A stretch of 64,000 nucleotides of DNA from assembly GCA_947568835.1 (NCBI GenBank), contig OX387606.1:18509940-18573939 (forward strand), read 5' to 3'. The stretch's first letter is position 1, and each line of letters starts with the position of its first letter. A program made the translations under genes and the position numbers. The notes under the pieces are model-generated. The model was not told the DNA's origin. It did no database searches and saw only the letters and a list, made by a program, of their open reading frames with translations. This document shows, piece after piece, positions 38,104 through 50,850 of this stretch. This DNA is from Protonemura montana (taxonomy: Eukaryota; Arthropoda; Insecta; Plecoptera; Nemouridae).

Positions 38104-38947
38104 CGAGCGAGATTTTTGGTCGCTCACCAAAGCGCGGTCCCATCGGAGCGGGCCGCAGAAGAAAACGCGTCACAATGAGAGATGTCTTCCTAATTTCTAC
38201 CATTCAACCTCTTTCTATATCCGGGGTCGTGTCACTTGTCACCTGTTTTATACCACGCGAAGTCATCTGACAAACGAGCGCGTGATAATTCACCCTCCGT
38301 CGACCTCCATCCCGCACACAGCGCCACCGCCCCTGCCCCACGTGTCTGTCATGCGAACTACCATCTGACACTCATGACCAAACAGCTGATTCAGCTCGGA
38401 ACACTCACGCTCTCGCTGTCGACAAATAGTAAACGCCAATGATTAGAACTAATTTCGCTGAGGAGAAGTAATTACGCGTTGACAATAAAACGATACACCT
38501 TACTAAGGACTTAAAGGAGAAAAACACGTCCTTGCAGCAAACAGACAACGCAACGCGACGCGATACATAATTGACATGCGATCATCACAACATCATCAAT
38601 TACAACCAGCGCGTAATTTGTAACGAAACCAATCTCTCGCGGGAGATCGTGGCGTGCGAGTCAGCGTTTCCATCCGCGACTCATTTCTCTTTGCACCACC
38701 AGAAGCTTCTGAAGCGCGAAGTCTTCGCAATTGTTTGCTACTTAAAAGCGTATAGAAATTCTGGCCTGGTATTCATTCACTGCTATAGCATAAAACGTGA
38801 TAATGGTAGCGCTATACAGTTTTTCACGTGAGGTGCCAATGTTTGCAGGATGCCGCGTAGATGATGTCAGGGAAGAGAATGAAGAAGGAAGGAGGAAATA
38901 TTTTATCCCAGAAAGAGAGAAATGTCGCAGCTGAATGGTTGTCGGAT

Positions 38948-38990
38948 GGGAGCGGGGCTGGTGGGAGGGGGTTCGGGGGGTGCGTGGGGG
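38948..38990 (+). other. Strong G-quadruplex motif
   Basis: Six G runs of 3, 4, 3, 5, 6 and 5 bases lie within 43 nt, separated by loops of 1-5 nt. Several alternative four-run quadruplexes are possible on the plus strand. It lies about 45 bp before a hairpin flanked by near-direct repeats. Confidence 0.85.
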
Positions 38991-39031
38991 TGCATGCAGC
39001 GGTGGAATGGGGTTAGACAGATGGGCAGAGA

Positions 39032-39077
39032 AGATTCCGAGCGCCGCCCGAGATACATCTCGGGAGATTCGGAGCGC
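39032..39077. repeat. Hairpin flanked by 13-bp near-direct repeat
   Basis: AGATTCCGAGCGC (39032-39044) recurs as AGATTCGGAGCGC (39065-39077) with one mismatch. Between them lies a perfect hairpin, CCCGAGAT-AC-ATCTCGGG (39047-39064). The arrangement imitates a tiny insertion flanked by a target-site duplication, but it may be a coincidence or a local duplication. Confidence 0.65.
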
Positions 39078-41349
39078 GCAGTTGAGAGTTTCGCATCGTC
39101 TTCTTCGCCGTTTCGTTCGTCCTTCTGGACAGAGGTGGGCTTACCCCGCGTACGCAACGCGAGACGTCGCTCGCAGATACCCTCCAATCACAAACTATAA
39201 AACCTCGAGGACAATCTTCGAGCCGCGAATGAAACATGTCACAATTGGGAATTTATTACAATTGTTTTTTCCTTTGTTTAAGGACATGGTTCAGCAGTGT
39301 TCCTTCGGCCATATAAAAATAAAAGTGGTCTATAGCTAGAAAAAGTGTCATGTTGTGTTTTTTATTTTATTATTCGGAAATGATCAGGTAGCAGCCGGTA
39401 AACAACCGCACTCATTAAAGCCACGAGATCGCTCGTTTAACCGAAAACAAGGTTTCGTTGCTACCTTAATAAATTTCACTCACGGCACCTCCACCTGGTG
39501 CTGGTCGGGCAGTTTGTCCACAAAAATCAACCCAATCACCTTGATCTGTGCGCCCTCCCCCACGCACCGGTGATAACATGTTATTCGCCTGCCAAAATGT
39601 CCTCGGTTTCTTCCCAGGCACCGGGAGTATGTTTTGCCATTCGTTCCGCCGCACCACCACGGCAAAAGAATCTGATCCGACTGCCGCGGCTCGAGTGAGC
39701 CAAGGTATTGATTCGCGAGCTGATTGAAGAGTAAATCGAGCGGAAGACGGTTCCAATGACATTCCATTCCTGAGACCGACTCATCATAATCCCAGTGCCA
39801 GGCCAGGAGACCGTGAAGTGGGAGGATGCATTCAATCGAAGGAACCGCGCCATACGTGAACGAGGTGGCGGGATATTCGCCAGCACCAGGCAAAGAGCCG
39901 AATCGTACAATGGCGGATGATCTCTGCCAGATAATCTGATATCCAAGATGCTTGATTGTGGGCTGCTGAGTTCGCAATTCCGCCGTGCGCCGCGGGTTGA
40001 GCGTGAAAACTTCGGCGGAGTCTCATAGAGAGATTCGATCATTTTTAAGCGATGCGAAAATTTTTGGGGCGATCAAAGATGATTTGCACACAGTTTCGAT
40101 TCAATCAATAAGGGTGGATAGGAGGTGGTGATAGCCGCGGGCGAATTGCGACCATTACTATCACCAAAGCAGTTTTCCTGCGAGCTCGCAAGAAGAGATT
40201 AGAGGAAAGTTTCCGACCACTTTGCATAATGTTACATTGCGCCCGTTGCGGAATGGTATGGCGGCTAAAGGGGGGTAGGGGCGATTTTGAGCTCTACGAA
40301 GCAAATAACGGAATGAAGCTGGGAGACAATGCCACTCACAAAACATGCAAGTGTATATGAGATTGAAGTTGCAGCAACCATATAGATGTAAACATGCTCC
40401 TGTTTCAATCTTTCACAGACTGGTACATAAAGTAAAGAAAAATGTATCTTCACCGGGCAGGGAGACAATGCCATTTGGAAAGGTTGCAGCAGCCCGCCTG
40501 CATTGTGGCAGATGTATTCTCTCATCCAAAGAGATGGAACGGAGGTTGTTCGGGTCTGGGGCTAAATGAAAGTGATGGCGAATGAACTAAGCAGTTGTGA
40601 TTACAACAGGAGAGGCATTCTTCTTCTTATACGTTAGTCGTTACGTCGTCTCTCTGCAGCATGGTCCCAATGTCTTACTCCATCTTGGTTATCTCTTAAC
40701 ACTTGGCCAAAAACTTCTTTCCTCTCCATTCTAGCGCTTGAAAGTCTTTTTTATCCATCCAAAGTTTGCTCAGCGCTAGAGTATGCCGGCGCGTCTTGCT
40801 CCATAATTTCATTTCATCTGCTAGTAGATAGTGTCTCAGACGTTTCTAACAAACGATCCCAGCCACAAATTATTAACTTTTTTTTTTTAGAAAAAACTTT
40901 TTCGTTTCTCTGAGAATAAATTATGAGCGGGCACGAAACAAAGAATTTCCAAAAAAAAGAACAAGCTATTGTACGAGTGTTAAAATTCAAATATTTAAAT
41001 TTTCTTCCCGTATTATTATAAGATTCATTGTGAGATACGTAAATTTAATGTATTATATCAGCTGAATTGCAGACAGAGAGAGAGAGCACAGTCACGTGAC
41101 AAAGTTGTCCGCACGGCCAACGTGAAAAACCGCCTGCATGCTTTTCATCGAGTGCCGTAGGAGGTGGGAAATGCGATTGTTGGCGAATTGAATGGCCATC
41201 CGTGCATACGTTAGGACAGCGCGCTGAGTGGATGGTATGCCTAGCCGCCATAGTCGTTCCCAGACCGTACCGTACTTGTTGAAATATGCATTACTTGCAA
41301 AGTGTTTGAGATTCAATTGTTAACTTCCACCATTCGGATTTGAATCATC
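39078..41349. other. Non-coding or weakly coding stretch
   Basis: It contains a segment where several minus-strand frames stay open (39466-40042, listed separately). A 14-mer, GGGAGACAATGCCA, is repeated at 40321 and 40460. A GA-rich tract lies at 41080-41092. Nothing else recognisable. Confidence 0.45.
39480..40015 (-). CDS. Unrecognised long open frame (possible exon)
   Basis: One minus-strand frame is open for about 175 codons, the longest in the window, ending VDKLPDQHQVEVP then TGA. Its last bases read CCAGGTGGAGGTGCC followed by GTGAGT, a consensus splice donor, so translation could exit by splicing before the stop. There is no upstream in-frame ATG near the start, so it would be an internal exon. 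Against this, two other minus-strand frames are also open over much of the same span, no family is recognisable, and one frame of this length is plausible by chance. Confidence 0.12.
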
Positions 41350-41361
41350 GCCGCCGGCGGC
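41350..41361. repeat. GCCGCCGGCGGC perfect palindrome
   Basis: A 12-bp perfect CG-only palindrome that lies about 80 bp before a pair of perfect hairpins. Confidence 0.85.
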
Positions 41362-41443
41362 CACTCGAAGATATTTACATTTTCCATCGGCGCTCTGTTT
41401 CCTCGATTTTCTCCGCGCGGCTTTCATTTCGAATTAAAAATTG

Positions 41444-41490
41444 CGACCGGGCGCGGTCGTCCAACTGGAAACGTGCCCGCGTTTCCAGTT
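41444..41490. repeat. Two adjacent perfect hairpins
   Basis: Hairpin 1 pairs CGACCG (41444-41449) with CGGTCG (41454-41459) around GGCG. Three bases later, hairpin 2 pairs AACTGGAAACG (41463-41473) with CGTTTCCAGTT (41480-41490), 11 perfect base pairs around a 6-nt loop. ATTTTT follows directly. This is the tightest perfect fold-back found in the window. Confidence 0.85.
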
Positions 41491-44400
41491 ATTTTTCCCC
41501 CTGAAGGAAATCGCTTGACAATCGATTAATTTCACGCTTTGCCTGAACTGTTGTGATTTCCGATCTTTAAATGACATCGCCGTTCGATGCAATTGCCGTT
41601 AAATGAAACAATTTCAAGAAGTCGAACAAATAAAATCCCGGCGAACAAGTACACCGACTTTCGCTACAAACATTTGCAACGAAAAGTACTAAAATCGCAG
41701 TCCCTTCTCGCATTTGGTTCTCCATTGATTTTTATTACTTTCGGATCCAAAACAAATTTACATGCCGCACGAAAAACTGCACAAAAACAGCAAGTTCGAG
41801 GCGAAAATGTGTAAATGATGAGGGTTCCTTAAATGCGGTTCGGGCTTTTTATATAAAACCCCCTCCCCACACCCTAGTCTTTGGTTTACAATATTAGGGG
41901 TGGTTTTCTTTTCATCGGGTATGCAAACCTGCACCCAACGCCCCTCCCTTTCCGCTTCCTGCCTGTCTGGATAATTATATTAATGTGGCGGAGAGAATTT
42001 CTCGTCATTGACTAATGCTCGGTACCGCCGCTGCCGCCGCCGCCGAGGCTCGATCCCGAGGCCCCGTCGCAAGATCGATGCATGCCACAAACTCTTTTTA
42101 AATATAGATCGTTAGCTCAACACCCTCTCAATTAGGCCGACAACATTTCACCCGACAGTGCATTGAATAGTAAAAGTGTTGCGTTGTTATTTTTAACGTG
42201 CAATGACACTAACGCGTCATAAGAAACACATGAGTCAGGATTATCTTCAAGATCATCATTAATACAAGCTGAAGACGCATCATTAAAGACCATACCAATC
42301 CGTCTCAGGGGAGGATCGTGGTACAACATGAGTCGCGCGTGATTTTAACGCCGCTTTTTACGATCTCTGAATTGTAGTTGTGGTTCGAACGCGTTTTCCC
42401 CGTGCCCCTGTATGCCGAACCAATCCCTTCCCTGCCTTGCTGATGAGCTACAATTACTTATCCTTTCTCTCGTGGCTCTCCTTCAAAGTCAACGTTCAAG
42501 TTATTAGTTTAGCTGCGCGGGTCTTCATTGTTCGCACAAACAAATGACGTGCATAATAATGCGTAGACACATGCGTGATGGCGATGGGAGAGGTGGCCTG
42601 GCGCCCAAGGCAGGGCAATGCGTACGGCCTGATGTCACAGGATATCCTGCCACTGCCGCGAATCCAAAGGCTGTGAGTCCGCGCACCAGCGAAGACGTTA
42701 TATCCAAGTTCATGTTATACTTGGTTGATACAAACTTGCATTGTTTGCGAAATGGGTGACTAAAGTTATAATTTGACCATAATATGCGTCGTGCTATACA
42801 ATTGCACGCTTCCTTGTATGTGTGTTTGTGTGTACGCACTGTTATTATGTGAATTACTTTATTACTGCGGCGGAAATTTTGTTTTAATAGCTACGTGGTG
42901 AACGTATTAGAGCCAAGCACCCCTAGATGTGAAATGCCGTTTTTTTTTCTTTCCCATCCAAAATAGATTAACAAAATTGGCGAACGCAAAACACGGAATA
43001 AAGCTGTTTGAAAACATAACGAACGTTGCAGCTCGCGTAAATGGCAAACAAAATTTTAAACATCGGCCATATGGGAACATAGACATATATGAAATGTGTG
43101 CGCACGGAACAAATTAGCAACATTGCACAAACACAAAAAATCAATCCGCCACAAACATTATTTGGCAATAATATCAAATCGAGACTGACTTCTAATTAAA
43201 TGGCCAGGGGTTGGAACCAGCAAATCGTGTCCGAATGTTTGCTTGTTATTTCATCGACAAGTCAAACAAAAGCGTTGGTCAACTAAATAACTGTCGATGC
43301 ATCAACTTATGTAATTGCTCTAATCATGTACGCTAATCTCATTATGAATTGCATTGCTAATTATTCTAGGCCATGTTTGTGGAGTGGGTATTTGCCAATC
43401 GCTCTGTCGGCGAGGGTGTGGTCGAGGGGATGGGCAGTGCCTCGTGCAAACACCATCAGGTCGGCGCAATTTGCAAGAAGCGGAGTCCAGTGATTGCCCA
43501 TCGACCATACAGAGGGCACAGAGCGCGTACGATAGACCAAAGCAAACTTACTCATCGCGTTCATACCGGGAGAAATTGACTCATTCTCGCCCAATCGAAA
43601 CTTACCTAGAAAGAGAGGAAAAGAGACAAGATTAATATCACGATTGAATCATCAATATTAATTACGGTTTCAAGTTTCAATTAAAATGTTCACAAAGGTT
43701 TGGTTGTATCTGGGAAGTGCTGGGTGACACACTGTTTCATTATTAATACAACCCCAGGAATGAATGCTAGACCAAGTATCTTTCTTTTCATGAAAGTCAA
43801 CCCTTGTGTATGACGGACGGGTCGGGGATGCATCTAATTGATGCCCCATGCAGCGATGGGTCGTGACCTCAAATAACATGGGGGAGAAATGCGGTACACG
43901 CCGTGCGAGCTGCAGTTTTATATGAAAGTCATCCATTAAAAACATGACTTCGAACACAAAACTATTGAGCGTAAGTGTGATAATGGAAAGGGTAGGTGGA
44001 GGGTTGATTTGGGTTGAGCTCATTTGTAACCCCGCTGACATCGCCGGTCCAGTTGGCGCATGGGCGACCTAAAAATAAATAAATTGGGGCACTTGATTTT
44101 CTGTGAGGATTCAAATCTAATGCACCGAAATGGCTCAATAACGAGAATATTAAATTTTCAAAACTGGAAAACGAACGAGTTCACAGTTATGATTCTAGCA
44201 ACACATCTTGTTAGCCGGCTGCAGTTATTGACTCACCAAATTGCTTTTCAAACAAGTCACCGCGCAGTGAAAAAGTCAACTAAAGAGAACCCTTTACCCC
44301 GACCATTATAGAACGAGGCGAAAACGGAGATAAAGCACATTCTGCAGAGTGCCGTCAGCTGCACATTGGGGCTCCAGATCTGGACCAATAAGCCTGGGGT

Positions 44401-46458
44401 GGGTGCCACTAATGATGGGGGGCGATGATGGCGGGGCGCTCGATATAAGAGACTTGCACATCTCCTTATTAAAAGCGTCTCGAAGGAATCACCACCACGT
44501 GGCCGCTTAGTTATGTGGGCCTTACAACAATCGAGTGTAAGCCGAGGACCGAGTTGCTTGGAGTTATTTGACAAGGAATGAATATACCGTGCGTCTTATA
44601 TATCAGGGTGCATTGTTCGGCAGCCATTGCCGTTGTAAAATCTGTGTGAAGAGGCTCCCGGGCACAAAAGAATCGAATGAATTTATTATGGGGATATTAA
44701 ATTCCGGGATTCACTGGAGAAGATTTTACGTCTGGAAGGCGTGATTTCTGTGCGTAAAAATGTAATCCTAATAAATAAAATGGGGAAAAATGAAGTTATA
44801 AAAAGGAGGAGAAACCCAATGATTTTTATCTTTGAATCTGAAAACGAAATTAGTTTTCTTGCTGGAAAAGCTTTTAAGTCCGTTGATATCACTTTAGATA
44901 ATTGAACAGTATCAAAAGTTTCCCTGCCTTGTGCTAAGTGGTTGTCGCTGGCGACACAGAAAGGCACTAGTTAGCCAATGCATTGATATCGAGATGACTT
45001 TGGAAAGTGTCTCTGCAGCTTCCATGTGTGGCTGGGAGCGGCGTCTGCATCTCGTTATGCGACAACTAAACGCATGACACGCTCGCAGATGCGTCTGGGG
45101 GTGCGTGTCGTGTGTTTACAAGGACCACACATGATTGCCGGCAGCCTCCACGGTCCATGGACCATACTTTTTCCAAGTGACGTGCCACCAAATGGCCCTT
45201 GTGCACATTCACTCGACTGTCAAAAACAATGTGTCATTCCGCTAATTCGCAACCCGGGTGGGATATTTAAACGGACGGACAAGACTAACGAGTGACGTAT
45301 GCTACACCAGAGGTCACATTTTCAAGTTAGATTAATATCTTTGCGCCAAACGGCCGTGGGAGGTGGAATACTTTAGAAGGAGCTGGTCACAGTTTCATCG
45401 GCTGCGTTGCAGTCAAGGTACTACGTTATTTTTATTGATCAATTAATTACATCTTGAGAAATGGCGCATTGAAATAAATAACGCTCCCGTTGAGGCGCGC
45501 AGCACCTTACAGGGCAGATGAAGGCATTGTGCACTTCCGCGAGTGGAGATATGGCGTGGTGTTTAGGATATAAGCTCACGATTCCAGGTAAGTAAAACGC
45601 CCAATCGAGGAAGTAAAAAGTAATTAGCAAAGAAATATATTTTGTATTTGTAATGAAAAGTTAAGCCGAAGATCCTCTGGCGACCCCGCGTTTCAGAGAA
45701 GTGACATGGGAAAGGTAGGCAGAGCCGGCCGGCTTGCTCCTGCTGATGTCTGTAGCTCATTAAATCCACGGCAGTCACAGATGAACGGAACTTCTCCGAC
45801 CACACATGGAGGAATCCTAACTATCACATTATTTCCTTGCTGCCAGTCACACAAAGACCTGAGAAATCGTTAACTCCGAGGTATAAAACAAATCGACACA
45901 GAGATTCCAAACTTATAATTGTGTTGCCATTTCGAGATGATGAGAGAGCAGACGATTTTCATCTTAAACCAACATCAAATAAGGGGAAGGTTCTTTGTGA
46001 TATCAAATCAAAGTCAAAAGTGTGTGATTCCTGCTTCTAGCGATGAAAAGAAGAGGAAGATATCGGAGAGGAAATTAAAGTCTAACAATTATCTAAGACC
46101 CTTCATACCTCAGAGCACAATCACAGCCATGCCAGCCACAATACCAATTTGTCAATTGGATCTCAACAAGCAACTAATTATTAATTAGTGCATACTCTTC
46201 AAGTATTTTACATCTCTCAAGTTTTGAGACAACAATAGCTTGATTTGAAATGTACGGAACGATTCTACCCAGCTGTCGGCTGGTCGTTAAAAACAATTTT
46301 TGTCCGTCATCCCCAACAGAAATTTGAACCACACATTTTCAACTAATTCTTGTGGAAACTCGGTAACAGAATTGAAATAAATTCACCGACTCCAATGCAC
46401 GAACATAAATAAGGGTTGCCAACTCGTCCCGCTTCAATCAAGCATGCAGTTTCACTTT
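41491..46458. other. Non-coding stretch
   Basis: No supported gene; frames of up to 123 codons (43670-44041, minus) lack recognisable domains. It holds TATAAAA at 41852-41858, a CCG tract, and palindromes CAGGATATCCTG (42638-42649) and GGTCCATGGACC (45152-45163), of a length expected by chance. A relatively CpG-poor frame at 45919-46188 (plus) has a Lys-rich segment but no known domain. Confidence 0.5.
42025..42045. repeat. (CCG)n trinucleotide tract
   Basis: About six CCG units, interrupted once by CTG. Confidence 0.85.
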
Positions 46459-46481
46459 CTACGCACTCGAAACGTGCGTAG
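46459..46481. repeat. 8-bp perfect hairpin
   Basis: CTACGCAC (46459-46466) and GTGCGTAG (46474-46481) are exact complements around a 7-nt loop. Confidence 0.75.
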
Positions 46482-49400
46482 AAGCGGCAGTGGTCTTGGA
46501 TGTTATTTGAAGAGTCAAAGTTGGGGCAGGGAAGTCATTGTACTAGCGTCACCACAATGGCATACGAGGAAGCAATCGTTCCATAGAAGTGTTAACTCAC
46601 GACCAGCCATTGTGCTCGACAGAATCATCACCTGGTCATATTTCATTCATTGTCGCCGCGTCCACGCACGCTATGCACGCACGCACAGCTTCACAGCAAA
46701 CGCACCACACGCAGCACGGGACTTCATTTGGGCCCACTCGTGGTGTGTGCATCATTTATTATCGTTTAGACTCGGTCCCGAGAAGATCATGCGAGCAACC
46801 TTGCATCCTCTTCCAATGCACTTCTATGCTCATGTGCCAAGAACATATTTGCATGATTTTTTTTTTGGAGGCAATGCCACGCTACAAAACTTTTTGACGT
46901 TCAAACTTTGGTTGCTTCGTTCTTCCTCAGCCGTCTAATGTGAACTGAATGCGCCCTGTCTTTCCAAAAACTTTTAAAATATTTTTTCTGCCACATGCTG
47001 TAAATTTCAGTTTGTTTAAAGAGAAGAAAAGTAAAAAAATTTCTTGTTGCACATTTTGTTTTAAAACGTAAAAGTTGTTCTCGCCGGTGGTCCGCATGTT
47101 TGCATGGGATCACCGGGGGATGAGCGAAAGACAGGCTTTAGCTGCGTTGGTTTGGGTTATTGTCATAACTACCAGGACTATTAAGTCGGAGTTCAGACTT
47201 CAGACATGTGATACACAAGTAATCTGTTGTGTTCCACCGTAGTTGGTGTAAGCGTCAGCAAAGAAGAAGAGGCTGACATAATGACTCGGCATTCGGGGCT
47301 GTTGCTGGCTTGCATTCATCACGCAGCTGTTGCCCTTAGTCGGTCCAGATGGGGTGGGGCTTTGGGGGCAGGACGGGGGTCGTTCCATTCTGGGATGTGT
47401 TATTTGATGGAGTGACTCTATTTCTCGTAGGGGACCAGAAAATATCAAGCGCTAATTACTTTTGTTCTCCCGTTGAAAATTTGGGGTAGGGATTCTAATA
47501 ACAAATTGTGTGTATTAAAATTTGTGATCGATTCGATGTATCACAATTAAGAACGCGAAATTGGGGTTGAGCATACACTGTTGTCTCTAGGGCAGGCGTG
47601 CATGCGTGCCAATATTGCACTGAGAGGGTTCTTACCAACTGTTACCCAAAAATTCGTATGTAGTTTTACTTTTTAGTCCATTGACAATGTTTTCAATGTT
47701 GATGTATTACTGTTATTACTGTATTCCTAATTCGCTTATTACGAACACCCCTCCAGGTATGCCTGCTCCTCACTTCTAAACTAAAACGGGAGGGAGGAGT
47801 TTTAATTTCAACATGTTAGGCCCAGCTATCTAAAAACTCAAAGGGGAATATCGATGGGAACCAGAAAATATTAATTAATTTTATGAAAAGTTTCTCTACA
47901 GCGCATAGAGGGGAGCTGTCATATTTCAGCCTTCAATGTTGCTTTGTCCAAAAAGTTGGCCATTATTACACACGGGGCGCGTACTAATTAGAAAACAGCT
48001 CAATGTTGCCGCGTAAAACGCAAATAATAATTATTTTGAGCCGCTACTCTTGACGGGAATTAAATTTCCTAACACAAAAATAACTCCTAAACGTGCCTTT
48101 TGGTCATATTGCATTATCCATTTGTGTGATATCTCGCCTTCCAATGCCTTCTTGCTTCTCAAAACGATTAGTTTATAATATAAGCACTCTCAATTTGCTT
48201 CTGACATTTAGAAATACACCTTATCTAAAAGGAATAAGTATATGAACAACAACCTTCAACTTCTTGTGTAGCAAAACGATATCAAAATCTCTCTCTCTGT
48301 GCATTTTACGGTCGCATGTGTTTGAGAAAACTTTACACAGCAAAGCGCTCACGATAAACACGGTAAAAAGCAGTCTACTCTTTTTCTTGCCATAAATTCA
48401 TAACCCGTCGCTCAGTTCGAACCAGGTCGTGGGCGTCGTACCAAACGGGCGAACTAGAACCAAAGCCTGACATCCAAATCACCGTCTACAGTCACACTGA
48501 CATAACTATCATCGGCGTCGGTTACTACGAGGGTAATGTCATAATGCAGTGTCGGCATCAGCATGATTACATCTGAAGGCGGTAATAAGCTGTCATTAGC
48601 TCATTGACTCGACATTACGCGCTCGCTGTTACTGTTAGCGCGCCGCTGTAACCGATATATAGGAGACCATAGGCTCGAGTTGTCACATCGGCGGACCGAC
48701 TAGGAGATGAGAAACGAGTGCAGCACGCTTTAATTCGGACGGAATTGATGTGGGAATCGGACGAATTGAAAATGTCTAAATTCGATCAACGTTCGCTAGT
48801 TGGTCGAAACGAAGTTTCGCGAATTGCCAATGGGCGTAATGGCATCAGATCGGGCCCGTCATTTCAATACTAAATTGTTTAACGAATGCTAATTATTGCT
48901 GCGTGTTCCACGTTTTAGCGGCTATTGTCGCATGGCTCTTGAAAAAAAATCTACTTAAAAGACACAGCACCATTTGCAGAATGAGTGTGCTTAGAAAGTG
49001 ACATCTCCTGTTAGGTATGTTTAAAAGACGTCTAATAGTTGGTATAACGCTCACCTAACATAGTTTTGTGCGCTTCAAACCATGAATTGTTGGGCAGACA
49101 AGTGCTTCGGTGGCTGTGGGCAGTAGGAATGCTTGTGTGGGGGAGATGCCTATGGTAACAACGACTTGGGTGTTGGTCTTGGGCTGTCTCGATGATTGGA
49201 CGTAGGCAGGAGCTAGGATCAACACTTTCCCTTCTAATCTCCATGGATGATAATTATGAGCAACACTTCAAGAAAATAATTCTGTGACCGGCACCAACAG
49301 CAATATAATCGGTGTGGGAAGTTGGGCTATTCGAACGAGATCAAAATTTTTTACTGAAAGTTCACTGTACTTTTGGTAGAAGGATTTTTACAAGTACCAG

Positions 49401-50291
49401 ATCACTCGACAGTCAGCTCACATACTTGAAACCGATAAAAAATATATAGTGATGGTCGTGAAAGGTTTTAAATTGGATTGTGTATGCAGCCGAAATTTAA
49501 AATATAGACTTGATCAAATTCTTCAAAGCCATGTAGTTTGTCTTCCTTGCTGGTCGAAAGTCGAAACTATTGCTTTCCCCAAGGTAACCATAAATAAATA
49601 CAATTAACAGTGTCGAGTGTAAAATGCAGTTACCTAACCTCTGGTGTTTTAGCGACACTGCCGTCTGAAAGCGTCAACTCGGCAACACAAAGCGGTTGTT
49701 GCACTTGCAGCGCGTAACGACCATTTACCACACTTACTTTCCTCAGACTGGAAAATGGCATTCATAAACGAAAATAGAATCAATTACTTGCAAGCACCTC
49801 CTCACGCATGCCGGCAGTGGTACTATGATATTAAAAGGTCAACTTGATTATACCGTGTAGTAAGTTGTGTTGCATGTGGAAGGTTGGTGGGAAATAAATC
49901 TTTGAAATCTTTTGAAATATTATTTTCTTGTCCAGGGCGATTTGCCCCGCCAAAACCATGCCAGCGTAGCGTGACTCCAACAATACACACGGCACTTTTT
50001 TTTTATGAAGAAAAAAACTTTTTAAAAGCTGCACAAAACTCACAAACACAAAAAAAAACGAAGAAAAAAAACAAGACAGAAGTGGCTGCAAATAAGGTGT
50101 AGAGAAGCGAAGATTTCTTGAAGAAATAAAATCACTTTTTATTATATGACCAAATGTAAGGGCGACGATAAAATGTGACACTCTTAAAAACTCGTAAACA
50201 AACGCGAGAAGGTTTATTTCCCTCACTGCAATCTTTTAGTGGCGTCGTTTATTTTTCACCTGAGAGCAGACATTCTTGCGTGGTTTTAACG
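46482..50291. other. Non-coding stretch
   Basis: No supported gene. A 164-codon ATG-started plus frame (46444-46938) crosses the 46459 hairpin and a T run; it shows no domain and is taken as chance. 47500-49000 is AT-rich with no frame above about 60 codons. A quadruplex motif at 47351 is listed separately. Confidence 0.55.
47351..47379 (+). other. G-quadruplex motif
   Basis: G runs of 4, 4, 5 and 5 bases are separated by T, CTTT and CAGGAC. This fits the canonical pattern on the plus strand. Confidence 0.8.
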
Positions 50292-50311
50292 CCCCCCCCC
50301 CCCCCCCCCCC
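50292..50311. repeat. Poly(C) homopolymer, 20 bases
   Basis: Twenty consecutive C, the only long homopolymer of this kind with G on the minus strand. Others in the window have G on the plus strand. Confidence 0.95.
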
Positions 50312-50850
50312 TCCACCCCTTACGACAAGAGTGAGAAGCCGGGACTCCACAGCGATAGATACGGTCCTCGATTGGGCTCAAGTGTTCCACCACAAACCCA
50401 CCCCTACTCTGCAGTCGTTCGCATTTCATACATTAAAGAATATCTCTGTTTAATGACCGTCCCGTTTTATCAGCTTTAAATAATTGCATTGCTTAGAAAT
50501 AAACTCTGCACCTAACAATAAAATCAACTTTATTACCGACGTTAAGGAAGAAAATCAGAAATGTTCCATGCTGCAGTAGAAATTGTTTTGTTGGGAACTC
50601 ACGGACGGGTACGTTTAGCATCTTTATCAAGTTTATATAGACTAGAATATTCATTTTATATTCACCTTCAAAAAGGTGCAGGCAATTTGTACAAGATTCA
50701 ATGCTTGCATGAATCAGTTCAACCAGTGATCGGTATAAGACATTGCGATGTGGCCATAAACGGAGCTAACCACCACAAGTAAGCGATCTGAAAGCATACA
50801 CAATCACGTGATTCACGGGCGCGATGCATAATAATACCTGCGCGCGGGCA

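Noticed and set aside
37991..38203. Minus-strand frame with a poly-proline stretch
   Set aside because: Poly-proline comes from the G22 homopolymer; the same holds for frames at 12214-12543 and 50175-50479.
40321..40473. 14-mer GGGAGACAATGCCA repeated at 139-bp spacing
   Set aside because: A few 14-mer repeats are expected across 64 kb, and flanks show no extended similarity.
42438..42446. CTGATGAG ribozyme-like core element
   Set aside because: No GAAA partner at the required position and no flanking stems.
42638..42649. Perfect 12-bp palindrome CAGGATATCCTG (also GGTCCATGGACC at 45152 and AATCAATTGATT at 15733)
   Set aside because: Around fifteen perfect 12-bp palindromes are expected in a random sequence this long, so each alone is not notable.
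46444..46938. 164-codon ATG-started plus-strand frame
   Set aside because: Crosses a perfect hairpin and a T9 run, gives no domain or codon bias, and is within chance length for 64 kb.
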